This document shows, piece after piece, positions 37,501 to 49,754 of a stretch of DNA of 64,000 nt. A program made the position numbers and the translations under genes. The DNA lies in NCBI RefSeq assembly GCF_036785885.1, contig NC_092329.1, positions 9,424,001-9,488,000 of the forward strand, written 5' to 3'. Source of the stretch: Coffea arabica (Eukaryota > Streptophyta > Magnoliopsida > Gentianales > Rubiaceae). The notes beneath the pieces are model-generated. The model had not been told where the DNA came from and did not search any database. It saw only the letters and a list, made by a program, of their open reading frames with translations. Positions within the stretch are counted from its first letter, which is position 1. Every line of letters begins with the position of its first letter.

Positions 37501-40500
37501 TTCAACCACTTTACATTGTATTATCTCCATATGTCCCTGTCAAACTTAGTTCAGGAAGTGATAAAATGAAATTTGCACTTAGGCAAGGTCTGCATCTAAT
37601 AAGTTTCAAAGATTTAACTCAACAATGTGTATCATCATCTGTGACTTCTGGCCCTAGCTGATATCCATTATTGACTTGTGCAGTAGATGTTGTTTACCAT
37701 TTCCCATATAATCATTTCAGCCTAACTTGAGACATTTAGGGGTTTCTCATTTTTCCAAGCAGCGCTTATAATTCCATCTGCTGTACCTACATCAATGGTG
37801 TTGATTTTCATGTAGTATACCTGCATGAAAGAGAAGTTAATCCGTGGAGTTATCCCAAAAATATTCTTTGTAGGTTTTTTGTACATTTTAAATTGAGACA
37901 GTTGGCCTGGGACCTAGGAACATAGTGCAACACATTGATTCTTTCTTTTTGGTTGTTTATTTTTCCCTTCTTTCCTGCTTCAGTTTTCATCCGTTGATTT
38001 GTTTTGTATTCATAGTTTTCTTCAAAATTTCCTAAAATTCTGAATTCCTTTGTTGATAAGAGTGATCTTTTGCTATTTGAAACACACCTTTTTTTTTTTA
38101 GTTTCTTTCACTTCTTTCCTGTATTAGTTTTATTCTTTGATTTGGTTTTATCCCCCCATTCCACACAGTTGTTTAAAAAGTGCCCTAGGCCTCTGGGTTT
38201 GTCACTGGTAGTGATGTTTCTGATACTCCATTGCTCGTGTACGGAAGAATGATTGGATTTTCTTGTTATCCTGTATTACATGTCTAACTGCCCCTATGTA
38301 TTGATAGCTTAGTACCTTTTGTGATCTCTATCTGCTGTGAATATGTGGCAGTATTCAGATGAGCATGCTTCTCTAACATTACTTTGAAACTTGATGATTA
38401 GCCATGAGTTTCTGCAACGGAAGGATGAATATGCCTGCATGTTATTAGACTGGTTTTCTTGTAATAAGAATTGATCTCATACTTTTCAATTGCATTTGTT
38501 ATCATACTGTATCGACGTATCTTTTAATGAAGGGGGATCTTTTTACAGAGAAGACATCAGTTGTTATAGTATATTACAATCTATAACCAGCACAAAGAGC
38601 AGCAATGCACTTAATTCAACTCAGTTGTTGTAATAGATCACAATCCTATGCAAGCATAATGAGCAGTAATTCAGTGGATTCAGATCTTTCTGCTTGTCTT
38701 GCGTATTTACTTTCTCCTTGTACTGCCTTCTGCTAGTTTCATTGAGGGATTTCTAAAGCATTTACCTTTTCCCTTTCTTCATGGATAACATGTAGTCTAT
38801 TGCTTTTTTTGCTGGTTTTAACTGATGTTTCACTTTTATGTCCACCGGGGGGGATAACTTATGCTATTTGTGTATTTGTTGATGGCAGGCAGCAGTCCTC
38901 AAGGAAAAGTTTAACATTGATTTGCGTGTTATGGGAATTACTGGATCAAGGAAAATGCTTCTAAGTGATAAGTAAGTTTGACATCCTCAAGTATGAATTT
39001 TAGTTGAAATTCTTTAGGACCTCATTGATCTTCACTGTATGTGGTCTTTTGGTTGTCTGGTCTATGTGAAAGGAGCGGAATATGAGAATGTGGGCTATTT
39101 ATTATGGCTTTGTAGTGTTTTAACATAGGTTGGCACCTAAGGAGATGCTGCATAGTGATGCGTTGTGGGAAAATGATTCTTGGTTATGGTGTTAAAACTG
39201 GTGTTACTATGTTAATTTGGGTGTGGATAAGATTTTATCAGATTTTTCTTCAGAACATTAAGAGGCTAGAATTTTGTGCTCAATTTTGTATATGATAATT
39301 ATCAGCTTAATGCTTCTCATGTGTATTCCATCGTTTATACCTGTTGGGTTGTGTTGTGCATCACTAGTAAGTCAACAAACCTCTTGAAATGTTAATTTGG
39401 ACCAGCTTAGTAATGACTTATTTATCTATGGGTAAGAAACCTCAGCAGCCATTAAACTATTGCTCGCGTTGACTTTTGACAATCAAACAATTTTTTGTCA
39501 CAAATTAGCCATTAAACTAACTAACCAGCACACCCGTGGCCATTTCGGCGATTATTGCTCATAATCTACAAAATAATTAGAATACGTGTCAAAACGCAAG
39601 GGTGTATTTGTCCACCATGGGTACTTTTTGTCAAAACAAGAGATTGATTATTTTGTAGATTAAGAGCAATAATCAGTGATATGGTCACGGGTGTGCTGAT
39701 TAGCTAGTTTATGAAAAATTGTTTGATGGTCAAAAATCGATGGGGGCAATTGTTTAATGGCTGCTAGGATTTTTTGCCCTTTATCTATTGGTATCTGCTT
39801 CTGTTAGTGTATAGGTACCATTTCAGTGGTAAATACAAGGCTTAATTTGTTGTTACTGGTCTTAGGGGCATAGACTTGTCTAGATGGAGGGAGCTTCAAA
39901 GTGAGCTTGGGGAAAAAGCTGACCTTGAGACGTTTGTTCATCATGTGCACGGGAAGCATTTCATCCCGAACACTGTTTTAGTGGATTGTACAGCAGACTC
40001 TGTAGTTGCAAGTCATTACTATGAATGGTTACGTAGGGGAATACATGTTGTCACCCCAAACAAGAAGGCCAATTCAGGACCACTTGAGCAGGTTAGTATA
40101 TATTTTAGAACAAATTTGCTTTGGTCAACAAAGGGTATGAAGCTTCTCGCACGAGGTGTTTTTTTTAGCAAGATCCGTGGTTATTTGCAGGAGATACCAT
40201 TGTTTCTATCAGCAGCGTCACTTTATTTTGTCTAAAACTTGTGGTTAAATCTTTCTATGATGTCAATAGTTATCTGGAAGGCGTGCTAATTTTTTTATTC
40301 ATCAATATTCCTCATTATCTGCAATTATATCTATCTTGACATACTGCCTTTCTCTTTCCAATCCGTCTCTCTGTCTCTTCCTCACACACACATTACATAC
40401 ACACTTTTTATTGTAGCATGTTCCATCTTGCTTGAAAAATCTCTTAATGATTCCTGCATATTTTTGCACTGAATGCAGTATCTGAAGTTGAGAGCTCTCC

Positions 40501-42509
40501 AACGTCGATCTTATACGCATTACTTCTATGAAGCTACTGTTGGAGCTGGTCTTCCGATTATTAGCACCTTACAGGGTCTAAATGTAACTGGTGATAAAAT
40601 ATTGCGTATTGAAGGCATTTTCAGGTTAGTAACACTATAAGGGAATCATCTATCGGAGTAGGCAAACTTTTCTATTATAAGTTTTTAGAGGATAACTCAG
40701 TCTCTTGAGTTATTTCAGAAAAGGAAATTAGCCATCCATCTCATCTTGGATGAGTGTACTTTAAGTGGTAAGTTGTACATCAAGTAGGCTACAACCTAAA
40801 GAATAGTATACTGACTGGGGAAAAAGAGAGAAAGTCACATGTTTGGTCTGCATGGGTTTCCAGGTAGACAGCCAACATTTTTGTCTTTTTCTAGTCACAG
40901 CTTAGTATGTGAACCAAGGATTGAGAAAATTTACCATTGACAAGTGAACAGAACTTGGGATTAAGTGAACTAGGCTATCTGATTTGTTATGGAATAAGTG
41001 TGAGATGCAATCCATTAAAATGAGTTATTTACACATTTTTTTCTACCTGTATGGACATATTGTATTGTTTTCTATCTGACCACATTGATTTGATAATTTC
41101 TAATTTCAGTGGGACTCTGAGTTATATATTTAACAACTTTGCTGGAGCACGAGCTTTCAGTGAAGTAGTGAAGGCAGCAAAAGAGGCAGGTTATACAGAA
41201 CCGGATCCCAGAGATGATCTTTCTGGAACCGATGTGGCTAGAAAGGTAGTATGTCTTGATTTAATGATATTGCTGTTCTGCATATTCCTTGTGCGATAAA
41301 TGTTCTCATACATGTGCCTGTGCTTCCAAGGTTAGAAGACGGTCCATTGACTCTTCTTTAGCATTTGTTATTTTCAGTCATCTATGCTGACATTCAAAGA
41401 CCCATTTGTTTCAATTTGGTCTCTGCTTGTGCGTTACTACACTGGTTTATTCTGTTTAAATATGCATGCCATATTTTCAGTCACATATAACAGTTTCATC
41501 AATTTTGGGTTGGTATTTCCTAACTGAGTAGCTTCAACATTACAGGTAATTATTCTTGCTAGAGAAGCCGGATTAAAGCTGGAACTCTCAGATATTCCTA
41601 TTGAGAACCTGGTGCCAGAACCTCTGAGGGTCAGAATTGTGCTTTCATCATCTTCTGCCAGCTCTAAGAGTTTAATATTCCTAGTCTGCTAATATTTTGA
41701 AGCTTGGCTTATCTTCGAAATGTTTATAATGTTGATGTTCAGGCTGTAACATCTCCTGAGGAGTTTCTACAGCAGCTGCCACAATTTGACCAAGATTTGG
41801 CAAAGCGAAGGCAGGAGGCTGAGGATTCTGGGGAAGTAAGTATTTTTCTAAAATGCATTCTCTGTGTAAATCAGGAGGCTGAGGAATTTGACGAAGGATT
41901 TGAAATCCTCTAGGTTGTCAGGATTACTTGGGAGGTAATTGGGTTTGTACTCCACCAATTATCTTAGCATTTAAATGTATTTAAATAATTGGTGGATTGC
42001 AAATCCAAATACTTCCCAAGTAATCCAAACAACCTAGAGGATTTGAGAGGATTTTAAAATCCTTTGTCAAATCCCTCAATTCAAATGCAAGGGATTTCTG
42101 TCTGGGAATTTTGCCTATCAGTACTCTCTGCAAATGGTCATGGGGGAACTTGGTTGCCCCATGCAACAGCAGTTTAGTTTGGAAGCTCAATTGATTGCTT
42201 AAGTTAACTTCTTTATCCGGCTTCGTTTGTTAAGGATATCTTGTGATTTTCACATATTTGAAGGTTCTACGCTACGTTGGGGTGGTAGATGTTGAAAACG
42301 GAAAGGGAACGGTAGAATTGCGAAGGTACAAAAAGGAAGATCCATTTGCACAGCTTTCAGGATCTGATAACATCATCGCGTTCACAACTGAAAGGTATAA
42401 GAAGCAGCCACTGATTGTCCGCGGCCCAGGTGCCGGAGCAGAAGTGACAGCAGCTGGAGTATTCAGCGATATACTGCGACTTGCATCGTATCTTGGTGCT
42501 CCATCATAG
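31515..42509 (+). CDS. AK-HSDH: Bifunctional aspartate kinase/homoserine dehydrogenase, plastid, 18 exons, 951 aa
   Basis: Exons: 31515-31747, 32139-32212, 32301-32678, 33518-33606, 33753-34056, 34684-34736, 34825-35039, 35120-35207, 35320-35433, 36340-36438, 36777-36971, 38889-38971, 39866-40091, 40479-40624, 41110-41245, 41546-41629, 41743-41835, 42264-42509; every junction keeps phase. The enzyme phosphorylates aspartate and later reduces aspartate semialdehyde to homoserine, feeding threonine, methionine and isoleucine synthesis in plastids. Residues 1 to about 100 are Ser/Asn/Arg-rich (transit peptide, about 35 residues longer than in Arabidopsis). The kinase begins with KFGGTCVG (126-133), with [17 protein letters not shown] and [10 protein letters not shown] following. 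Two ACT domains (about 440-600) carry GTGMAGVPG, for threonine feedback. The HSDH NAD site is [10 protein letters not shown] (596-605), followed by [10 protein letters not shown] and [14 protein letters not shown] (798-811); the protein ends YLGAPS. The start is the first ATG; the frame is open 5 codons upstream only through a TTG. Confidence 0.95.
34153..34537. mobile_element. hAT-like element rich in GGATCGTA words, AK-HSDH intron 5
   Basis: The direct repeat GTGATATGC (34144-34152, 34538-34546) flanks 385 bp with imperfect terminal inverted repeats (ATAGTTGTCAAAATCGCG; complement of right end CCAAGGTTTGTAAAATCGG). Inside, 'ggatcgtaggatcgtacgat' words recur many times on both sides of an AT-rich centre. 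The type cannot be fixed: the duplication reads as 8 or 9 bases. Confidence 0.7.
37121..37139. repeat. (AG)n microsatellite, AK-HSDH intron 11
   Basis: About nine AG units lie inside the long intron 11 (36972-38888). Nothing else recognisable was seen in that 1.9-kb intron. Confidence 0.8.
39430..39779. mobile_element. MULE-type MITE in AK-HSDH intron 12, 9-bp TSD
   Basis: The perfect direct repeat TTTATCTAT (39421-39429, 39780-39788) flanks 350 bp. The ends are GGGTAAGAAACCTCAGCAGC and (complement) GGGCAAAAAATCCTAGCAGC, continuing into longer inverted arms ('cattaaac', 'cacccgtg', 'attattgctc'). There is no coding capacity. It is non-autonomous, probably Mutator superfamily. Confidence 0.82.
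41878..42085. mobile_element. Foldback MITE in AK-HSDH intron 17
   Basis: Near-complete hairpin: the left arm 'gaggaatttgacgaaggatt' pairs with the right arm (complement 'gagggatttgacaaaggatt'), and both proceed through 'ctctaggttgt', 'ggattacttggga' and 'ccaccaattat' to a short loop near 41968-41990. No unambiguous target duplication was found. Confidence 0.75.
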
Positions 42510-43374
42510 TGTTAGTCAACTTCGAAACTGGTATAGCAAATTTTGTCTCCCCGAGCTTTTAAATTTTCTTCTCTGTTACCCCTAAATGTGGTTGTAGTAG
42601 ATACAAGGCTGGCTGAGATATGTCTGTTGGTTCATGCATAATCCTTTTGCTTAGCACTTCCGTGATTTGTTTTGTGCTCTTGGCACTGAGCACTATCGTA
42701 GTCGTTTGTAACGCTTTTTGTGACTCCTGCTATGTGTATCGCTCTAGTTAGAAGAGGTACAAGTTCCAGAAGGAAGCTATTTCGTAGCAAATTTCAAAGA
42801 GGATATTTCTTCATTCTGTTTTGTAATTGTATTTTCGTGGCAGGACTTTCAAATCAATCTTGTGGGAGGCTAAGGTTGAAAAAGTTGACCAAATTGGAGA
42901 CAAGACATGGATACAGTCGAGGCTATTGCAGACTCAGCTGTACTTGGGCACGTACGGCACAGCCACATAATCCTCAGCAAATTTAACCATGAGAAATCAA
43001 GAACAGAACGAAGACAAATTTAATTACTTCGTACTACAAGATGTTAAGCCCAGAACAGGAAAGCATCATGCCGACGTACATTAATTTTCATCATGCGATT
43101 AGTAAATGACAATTCAAAGCCCCCATTCCAACGTTTTTTACATGCAAATTTAAAAGCAACAAATGCAACGACTTGTATTTATACAGCAAACATCAGATAA
43201 CACCAGTTATCTGACCGTGAATTGAACAGAGAATAAAACCCTTTTTCAGGACAGCCGCTGTGCTACAGTTCTTTTTTAAGCATACTTATATACGAGTAGA
43301 ACTTAAACTAATCTCTGACACGACAAATTTGCCTCAAGGGATATCCAAAGTAAAGTTGAACTTCTAAGATGAAT
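42510..43374. other. Convergent 3' region between AK-HSDH and PTD
   Basis: These 865 bases hold the 3' UTRs of two genes that face each other. No additional gene or transposon was recognised. Confidence 0.5.
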
Positions 43375-46300
43375 CTAACTGATTTTGGGACCAAGATAAT
43401 AGCTTTGATCTCTGAAAAACCTTGTAATCGTCTCAGCTTTCTCCGCAGAAAGATCAGTATATTCCAAAATGTACTCCTTTGATGCTTTTGCAATTGCTTC
43501 AATTGAACCAACAGCTTGATTTAGCTGCAGAGGATATTCGTCAACCTTTGTTACTATTTTGCAGATATAAGAATATAAATGTCTCTAAACATTAGAGCAG
43601 CAGACTTTGTGGTTCAAATTGGAACAAAGAAATATTGCCAAATTTCACACCGCAGTCTTCGGACAAGATGTGCAGTTTCATACTCCACGCGGCAGTAATG
43701 AATGACTAAATCATTTTATGTTGTTTGAAAAATTTCTTAATAATAGCATAAGAATAATTAAAGTTCTCCCACCAAAGGAAAAAAAAAAATCCAAAAGTAG
43801 AAGATAACTCAGCCCATGATTATTATATGACCAAGAACATGTAGAGAATTTACAGAAATATATTGCTCAACAAGAGGAATGGTTCCCATGCCTCGCTGGA
43901 TGAGTCAAGTTCCGCCATAACCAGAGGTATGCTTAAGATAGTTGAGATGGTACAGCCATTATACATGTATGCAAATTTCTATATGCAAAAGAAATCATCT
44001 GGATCTTCAACTGCAGAAGGATTTAACAAATTGACTCTTCTCAACCCTACCCTTTTTGTCTCTTTCCACCAATACACAGGGAAGGGTAAGGCTGTAATAG
44101 AAGGAAAAATGAAAGCTAAGAATGTAATTGGTAGGAAGTTTTAGTACCGCATTTGCATCATGACTATCAATGCCTGGAATGGAGCTGACCACTCTGAGAT
44201 ACGCATCCATTGTTTGCACTGATCTTTCTCGCTGAAACCATGGAAAAAGGAATTGGCTACGCATCTAATGCAAAGAAGTGCACCAAGAAAACGGTAAGCT
44301 ATATCTCCACTTACATCTGCTTTTAGTTTTGATATAGCATCTTGTCGCTTAGCAACTGCATTGAGAATTGCTAAAGTCAAAATAAACTAACCAATTACAA
44401 ATTTATCAGCTGCATTAACTAAGAGTCTTACTCCCGCGAGCAAGTGCAATCTTCAAAATCTTCTCAAATCCCATCTCTATGTCCAGTACTGGCATAAATG
44501 TTGGCCTGCCAAACTCCATATCGGATCTTCAACAACATCCAAACAAATACCAAGTCCTTCATTTTGTACAGGGCCATTTTATGGCAAATGCAGTTCAGAC
44601 GGCAAAAGGGAAGAAGCTCACTTGAAATAAGAGCGAACAAAAGAATCATTCTGCTCCTCTGTTGGTAGATTGACAACCACATACAAGTGAGCAAACTGTT
44701 CTTTCAATTTCTGAACTCTGTGTAAAACAAATGATACCTGTTTAGATACATTAACAGAAACTTTGAATAGAATTAGCAAAAGACTGACCTTGTAAACACC
44801 GATGCAGTCAAGTTAGAATCCCAGTTAGTCACAAAAATGAAAGCTATGGACAAACCTCCACAGTTGAAAATGAAATCCTGCAAGCTAGGCATTTCAGAAA
44901 CTGCATGGAATCAACTCTAGAAATAAAAAATCAGACAAAATGGGTAATAACTGGAGCAATTGGCACAATGTTCAGACGGAAAGAATTTGCACTGAGGAAA
45001 CATGAGATGAAGTTGATGAAGGATGGCTGTTGTTCATCTCGCCATGCTGTGCTCATCATACAAACTCCACTGCTACCTGCAGAACGTTGAAATCTAGACT
45101 AATCAACCACTCCAAGAACCTTAAAATTGGCGAAGTATGATTCAGGTGGCAGCCTCAAAAATCTAAATTCAGGCATTCTACTGTATCCCTTCTTTTAGTT
45201 TCAGTGTCAACCATCCAGGCACATTAAAGTTCCTACATTAGATTTACATAATTAACATTCTATAGCTACAGATCGTACAGGCCGCAAAGGATGATATATA
45301 GAAAAGGCATAGTTAGTATCTGAAAAAATGTACCAACTCATTCTTTTTGGTAAACTGATCGACTCTATACTCTATCCCTACAATAGTTATATACATAAAT
45401 CCACATCAAATCCTTATTCTTTAGAGAGCAGTTTCTGGGGAAGCGACTTTCGTGAAATAAAAGAGGACTAATACTACAAGCAAGTTCCAAAAGCATGAGA
45501 AGTGTAATGCAGCATAGAGGTATCTAGATAGAATGGTCTTTCAGATTTTCTTTAACCTGGTATGCTTTAGAGAAGAACTTTTCATCAATAAATCATACAT
45601 ATGGTAACCAAGTCTTATTAAGGGCCAGATACATTCTTCTTGCTGAAAGAAGACAATTTAGGAGTAACCTTTTAAGAAAAAAAGAAAAAGATTAGTGCAG
45701 TGACTTAAATCCTGAAAAGTCTTTAAGTAATTAGGGATATAAAACCGGCTGTGTTCATTAAGGCACTGTGACTTAGGGATATAAAACCGGCTGTGTTCAT
45801 TAAGGCACTGTGACTTAGGGATATAAAACCGGCTGTATCTGACCCTAAGAGGCTTTTAAGCATTCTTCTTACTGTGTTCATTAATGACACTGTGACTGTA
45901 TAAAGCAACAAATATAAAAACCAGCTGGATAACTCGTGGAGGCTTTTAAGCATGTCAATCAAGTGCATAATGCATCAACACAAGCAAAAATCATTAACAA
46001 CAGTACAAAGTCAATGTCAATTCAACAGCAGACAATATAAATCAAGGAATAAATGTGTTGACGATTGATTACCAAGTTTCACTATTAGCTGGAAAGAAAA
46101 CAGCCACCTAAAAACAATCACTAGGATTTAGGACTTGGAGAAGATACAGCACAAAACTTTCTAATTGACATAAAAGCTAAACACAGATCTTGATTGGCAA
46201 TGATTCCTTTTCCCAAAAAAGGCAGCAAAATCTCAATTGTCCAAGTGCCAAGTAAATAAACTACTCCAATTGTAGTTGTACTATGTTTTAAACGTTCTCA

Positions 46301-47044
46301 ACATTTTACAAATTAAGAGATGCTCGATGAGCAGAACAGAATAACCTTAGCTGAAATGCAACTTAGTCAAAAATAAATGTCGAAGTCAAAAGAATATCCT
46401 GGTCAAATAGTATTGGGAATCACAAACAGAATTTAATATTATGAAACATAAGCAGAAGTCTCCTTAGAAGTCTGCTGCACCAATTTAATCCAAATCTATT
46501 CTTTAGCCAAATGATCACATCAAATTATACATCATAGTCACCAGTTTCAATTTTCTAAGACGAAATAGCAATTCAAGTACATTAGGAATAAAATTTTAAA
46601 TAAAAAACATATACGGGAATATATGTCGGCATATTGAAATTTTCTTTTGCCAGTACATAAACTGAAAAATGGAAGGAAATGAAAAAGGTCAGGTACATGA
46701 AATAATAAACTTCAAATCTGAAAACTTACAAAAAGAAGAACCAAATCTCGCCTTTTTTGTTTTTATCGATCTAACAATATAAATAATTACACAAATGTCA
46801 GCTGAATTGGATTTCTAAGTATATAGTAGAGAAAACTAATTAAATTAACCTAGATAATAACATACACTACAAACAATAATAATGCGAGAAATTGAAGAGA
46901 AAAACAAAAAACAAACATAAAAATCGCATAACACGAAAGCGCGAAGGAAGAACCTGAATTGGACAAGGCGATCGAAGAATTAGAAAGTGACGCAGTTGAT
47001 TCTCCTCTATACCGTCCAACTCCGGCTTGCCTCTTCATCATCAT
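43375..47044 (-). CDS. PTD: PARTING DANCERS-like meiotic crossover protein, 7 exons, 222 aa
   Basis: On the minus strand: 47044-46954, 44900-44789, 44717-44622, 44526-44432, 44355-44315, 44231-44148, 43524-43375; all phases fit. PTD is an ERCC1-like protein that pairs with the XPF-like SHOC1 and is needed for interference-sensitive (class I, ZMM) crossovers. Residues from about 38 to 130 form the degenerate nuclease-like core ([55 protein letters not shown]). The C-terminal part holds helix-hairpin-helix motifs: [13 protein letters not shown] and [15 protein letters not shown], ending [14 protein letters not shown]. No ERKxxxD nuclease motif is visible, as expected. Intron 1 is about 2 kb, so a further small exon there cannot be excluded. 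The N-terminal 30 residues ([16 protein letters not shown]...) are assigned by splice phase and are less certain than the rest. Confidence 0.85.
45731..45835. repeat. 42-bp tandem repeat in PTD intron 1
   Basis: Two full units (45731-45772, 45773-45814) and half of a third start 'ttagggatataaaaccggct'. Decayed pieces of the unit ('attaatgacactgtgact', 'aaaaaccagctgg') follow at about 45880-45930, which suggests an older, longer array. Confidence 0.9.
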
Positions 47045-47204
47045 CGTCTTCTAGGCTAGCGTTTATCTGACAGTGCGAGTTCTCTCCTTTCTCATGCGGT
47101 ACATGACAGATAAATTACTAGCCCACGTATCTTTTTACACATTTGTTCTGAATTTATAGTTATATTGTTATAAACTCATCTGGGTTTTTCTTCATTATTA
47201 GTAA

Positions 47205-47260
47205 TTCATGGCTTTTTTTTTTTTTTTGAAAGGGGGGGGGGGGGGGGGGGGGGCCGCCGG
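47205..47260. repeat. T16 tract followed by G22 homopolymer
   Basis: About 16 T and 'gaaa' are followed by 22 consecutive G (47232-47253), then 'ccgccgg', just upstream of PTD. Such a G run is very rare in an AT-rich plant genome and may be an assembly or sequencing artefact, or a transposon-tail junction. Confidence 0.85.
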
Positions 47261-48489
47261 AAGGGGAAGGGGTTATATGTATGTTTTTGATAGTTTGTTG
47301 AGAAATTGTATTGTAAATGGTGGTGCACCTAATTAGCATTGTACTAACATTCGTTATTCAGCTTAACATTTATTTTTTGGTAATTGCAGTTGGTATACTT
47401 TCTTCATTTTCTACTGCATGACATAGCTGTATTTGTAGAGATATTGAACACTCTTATTCACGTTTTAAACAAAAAATCTTTGGAAGTCGGCTCCTTTGAA
47501 ATCGTCTTTTATGTGTGGCATGTTATCTTGTTTTAACAAATGTGCCTAGCTATTTTAATTTGACTGACTATTGCATGTTAAATGAAGTAGCAATTTTTGA
47601 GCCTTTACTTCACAACCTATACCTAATGATTGACATGTTAAATTCATGCTGGAATGGATGATTACACCAAACAAATCTAATTTTAAGTGACAGCCTTAGC
47701 TGTATGGATTGAAAGAAAACTGATAATATGATTTTCTTACATATCTTGGATTAGAAGTAGAAAAAGGGGATTTTCTACCAGCACTTGGTTTTGAAGTTAT
47801 GCTTAATTTCTTTTAGACTAGCCGTGGATGCTAGAATCAGCAATTGAATATAAAACTATAGGTTCTTGATAGGGGAGCCTCCCTAATGTAAGAGAAATTA
47901 GACTTCATAGCATGTTTTCAGTAAGGACGATTTCGTTTGTAGGAACACCCCATGGCTACTTCTCAACTAACTGTGAAAGTATAACTTGTACATCCAGCAT
48001 GTTCAGGCGTTGAGATTCATTTATGTCACAGCAATCATGAACATGGTTACTTGCCTATGCCTTTGTAGCGGCTTAGGTTTGAACTACTCTGACATTGTTT
48101 TTCCATTTAATTTTCTCCTTGAGGTATGACATTTCATTTTGGTACATTTTTGTGCTGCATTTTACAGACATGGTAACCTCTGTGACACAGAATTGGCATT
48201 ACAGTTTGCTTTGGGCTTCATCTTGAGTCTTGCTAGTAGTTTTCTTTGTGCTTTCTTAGTTATTATACATCATTAGATTTATGATTGGTTTAGAGTGTCA
48301 AGCTGATAATTGTTTTCTTGATGCTTTGCTGAACCTGCTTTCTCTAGTGTTGTTCAAGTCTGGGAAGTATGAATTACTTGGCTTCTGTTAATGGACCTTT
48401 TTTGTTGATGTCTGTGATGATTTAAATCGTTAGAGTGATAAGTCTGCACCAATATAGTTGCTCATTGGGATATTTCTGATCTCTTGCAG

Positions 48490-48696
48490 ATCAACCTCAC
48501 TGCAACATCCGCTCTGCAACTTCTTGAGAAGCCAGACCTATTTACACCTGAAGCTCTGAAGTTAAAACTGAATGGTCAAGTGCAAAGAATTATATCTTGT
48601 ATGAAGAAACCACAGTTTGATTTGCCTATACTAAGGAGAAGTTCGACATTTTCATCTAATCCACAAGGAGAAAGAAATGAATTGCATAATGCATAG
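48490..48696 (+). other. Exon-like orphan ORF (68 residues)
   Basis: A pyrimidine-rich acceptor (CTCTTGCAG) precedes an open frame beginning INLTATSALQLLEKPDLFTP and ending in TAG at 48694. Its amphipathic, non-repetitive composition looks protein-coding, as for the terminal exon of a gene whose other exons I cannot find between 47100 and 48480. I do not recognise the family. It may be a gene fragment left by duplication. Confidence 0.3.
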
Positions 48697-49293
48697 CAGT
48701 CATGAGGACACTGACATTTGCTTTTGTACTCTAATATATTGTGTCTTCAAAGTATCAAAATTTGTTACAACTGACCACCACATGGTGCATTAGCTCATCC
48801 ATTTGCATTTTGGTTGGTTGCAGCAAAGCCCTATGCGATTTTAGAAGTTTCATCATGGATCGAAAGCGATGACTTGAGAATCCAGTAAAGTTCTACAGTC
48901 AGAATATTAGTTCATGAGTGATAAATGTTTCTGTTTTCTGATATAAGTTTTCCGACTGGAATAGCAGTTATTAGTAATGAAACGCAGTCTTGAGATAGAA
49001 TCTTGTTTGATTGTTGTATGAGACGTCTGATTTTCATCCCTCCACTTTTAACATGATTATGTTTTCTCCATATTGACTTGAAGTAGATCAAATCTTACTA
49101 ATTCTTCTCCTGCCATTTTCTCAAGGACTCAAAATTATACAATATACTACTATCAATGATGATTTATTTGGATGATATTAATGTTAATTTGCTGTACAGT
49201 TCTGCAAGGAGGTGCCTACGCATGGATTGAGGAGCTTCATTGTTCTTGCGTCCATCTTCAGCAGTACTTTTTAAAATCAGTTGTGTCCGGTAG

Positions 49294-49435
49294 CCTTGTT
49301 TGAACAGCAATTTTCCAAAGAAAACTTGCTAAGATTTTTGTGAATATATTTTTTAATTATTTTTTTATCTCACATATATCAAATTATTACAATAATTTTT
49401 TTAAAAAAAATTCAGAAAAATGCAATCCAAACGGG
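49294..49435. mobile_element. Short MITE, about 140 bp
   Basis: The left end is CTTGTTTGAACAGCAATTTTC and the right end (complement) CCGTTTGGATTGCATTTTTC. The interior 'ttttttatctcacatatatcaaattattac' reappears, inverted, at about 63920-63960, so this is a multi-copy family in the window. No clear target duplication was seen. Confidence 0.6.
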
Positions 49436-49562
49436 CCTAATTGCAACTCTAGTTTGATTGTTAATGTCGTCATTCATATACCAAGTAACACAATCTGAAA
49501 ATATAATTTTGGATGGTGTTTGTAGCAAGACTTTTACGTTTACCTGATTAATTGAAATTTGT

Positions 49563-49754
49563 ATGCTACAAGAGTTTTTGTGGGATACGAATCCTCCCCA
49601 TTTAGCAAAAGTTCGGACAGTTTATTCACCAAAGCTGTACCGTTCTCGAATGTTTCTATGCAGAGCAAAGCAAGAACCTGAAAACTGCTACAATACAAAA
49701 GAATGGGGAGAAGATTTCTTAGAAGCTAAAAGATCAACAAAAGAAGTACTAGGC
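49563..49754 (+). other. Exon-like orphan ORF before the VTT gene
   Basis: An ATG frame of about 64 codons with balanced composition (HLAKVRTVYSPKLYRS, KEWGEDFLEAKRSTKEVLG) ends at a strong donor-like GGC|GTACGT. No following exon was found before the gene that starts at 50038. I cannot assign a family. It could be a relic of a neighbouring gene or an unexpressed frame. Confidence 0.3.

Noticed and set aside
45731-45935. CRISPR-like array
   Set aside because: Units are directly abutting with no spacers, in a plant intron; it is a minisatellite.
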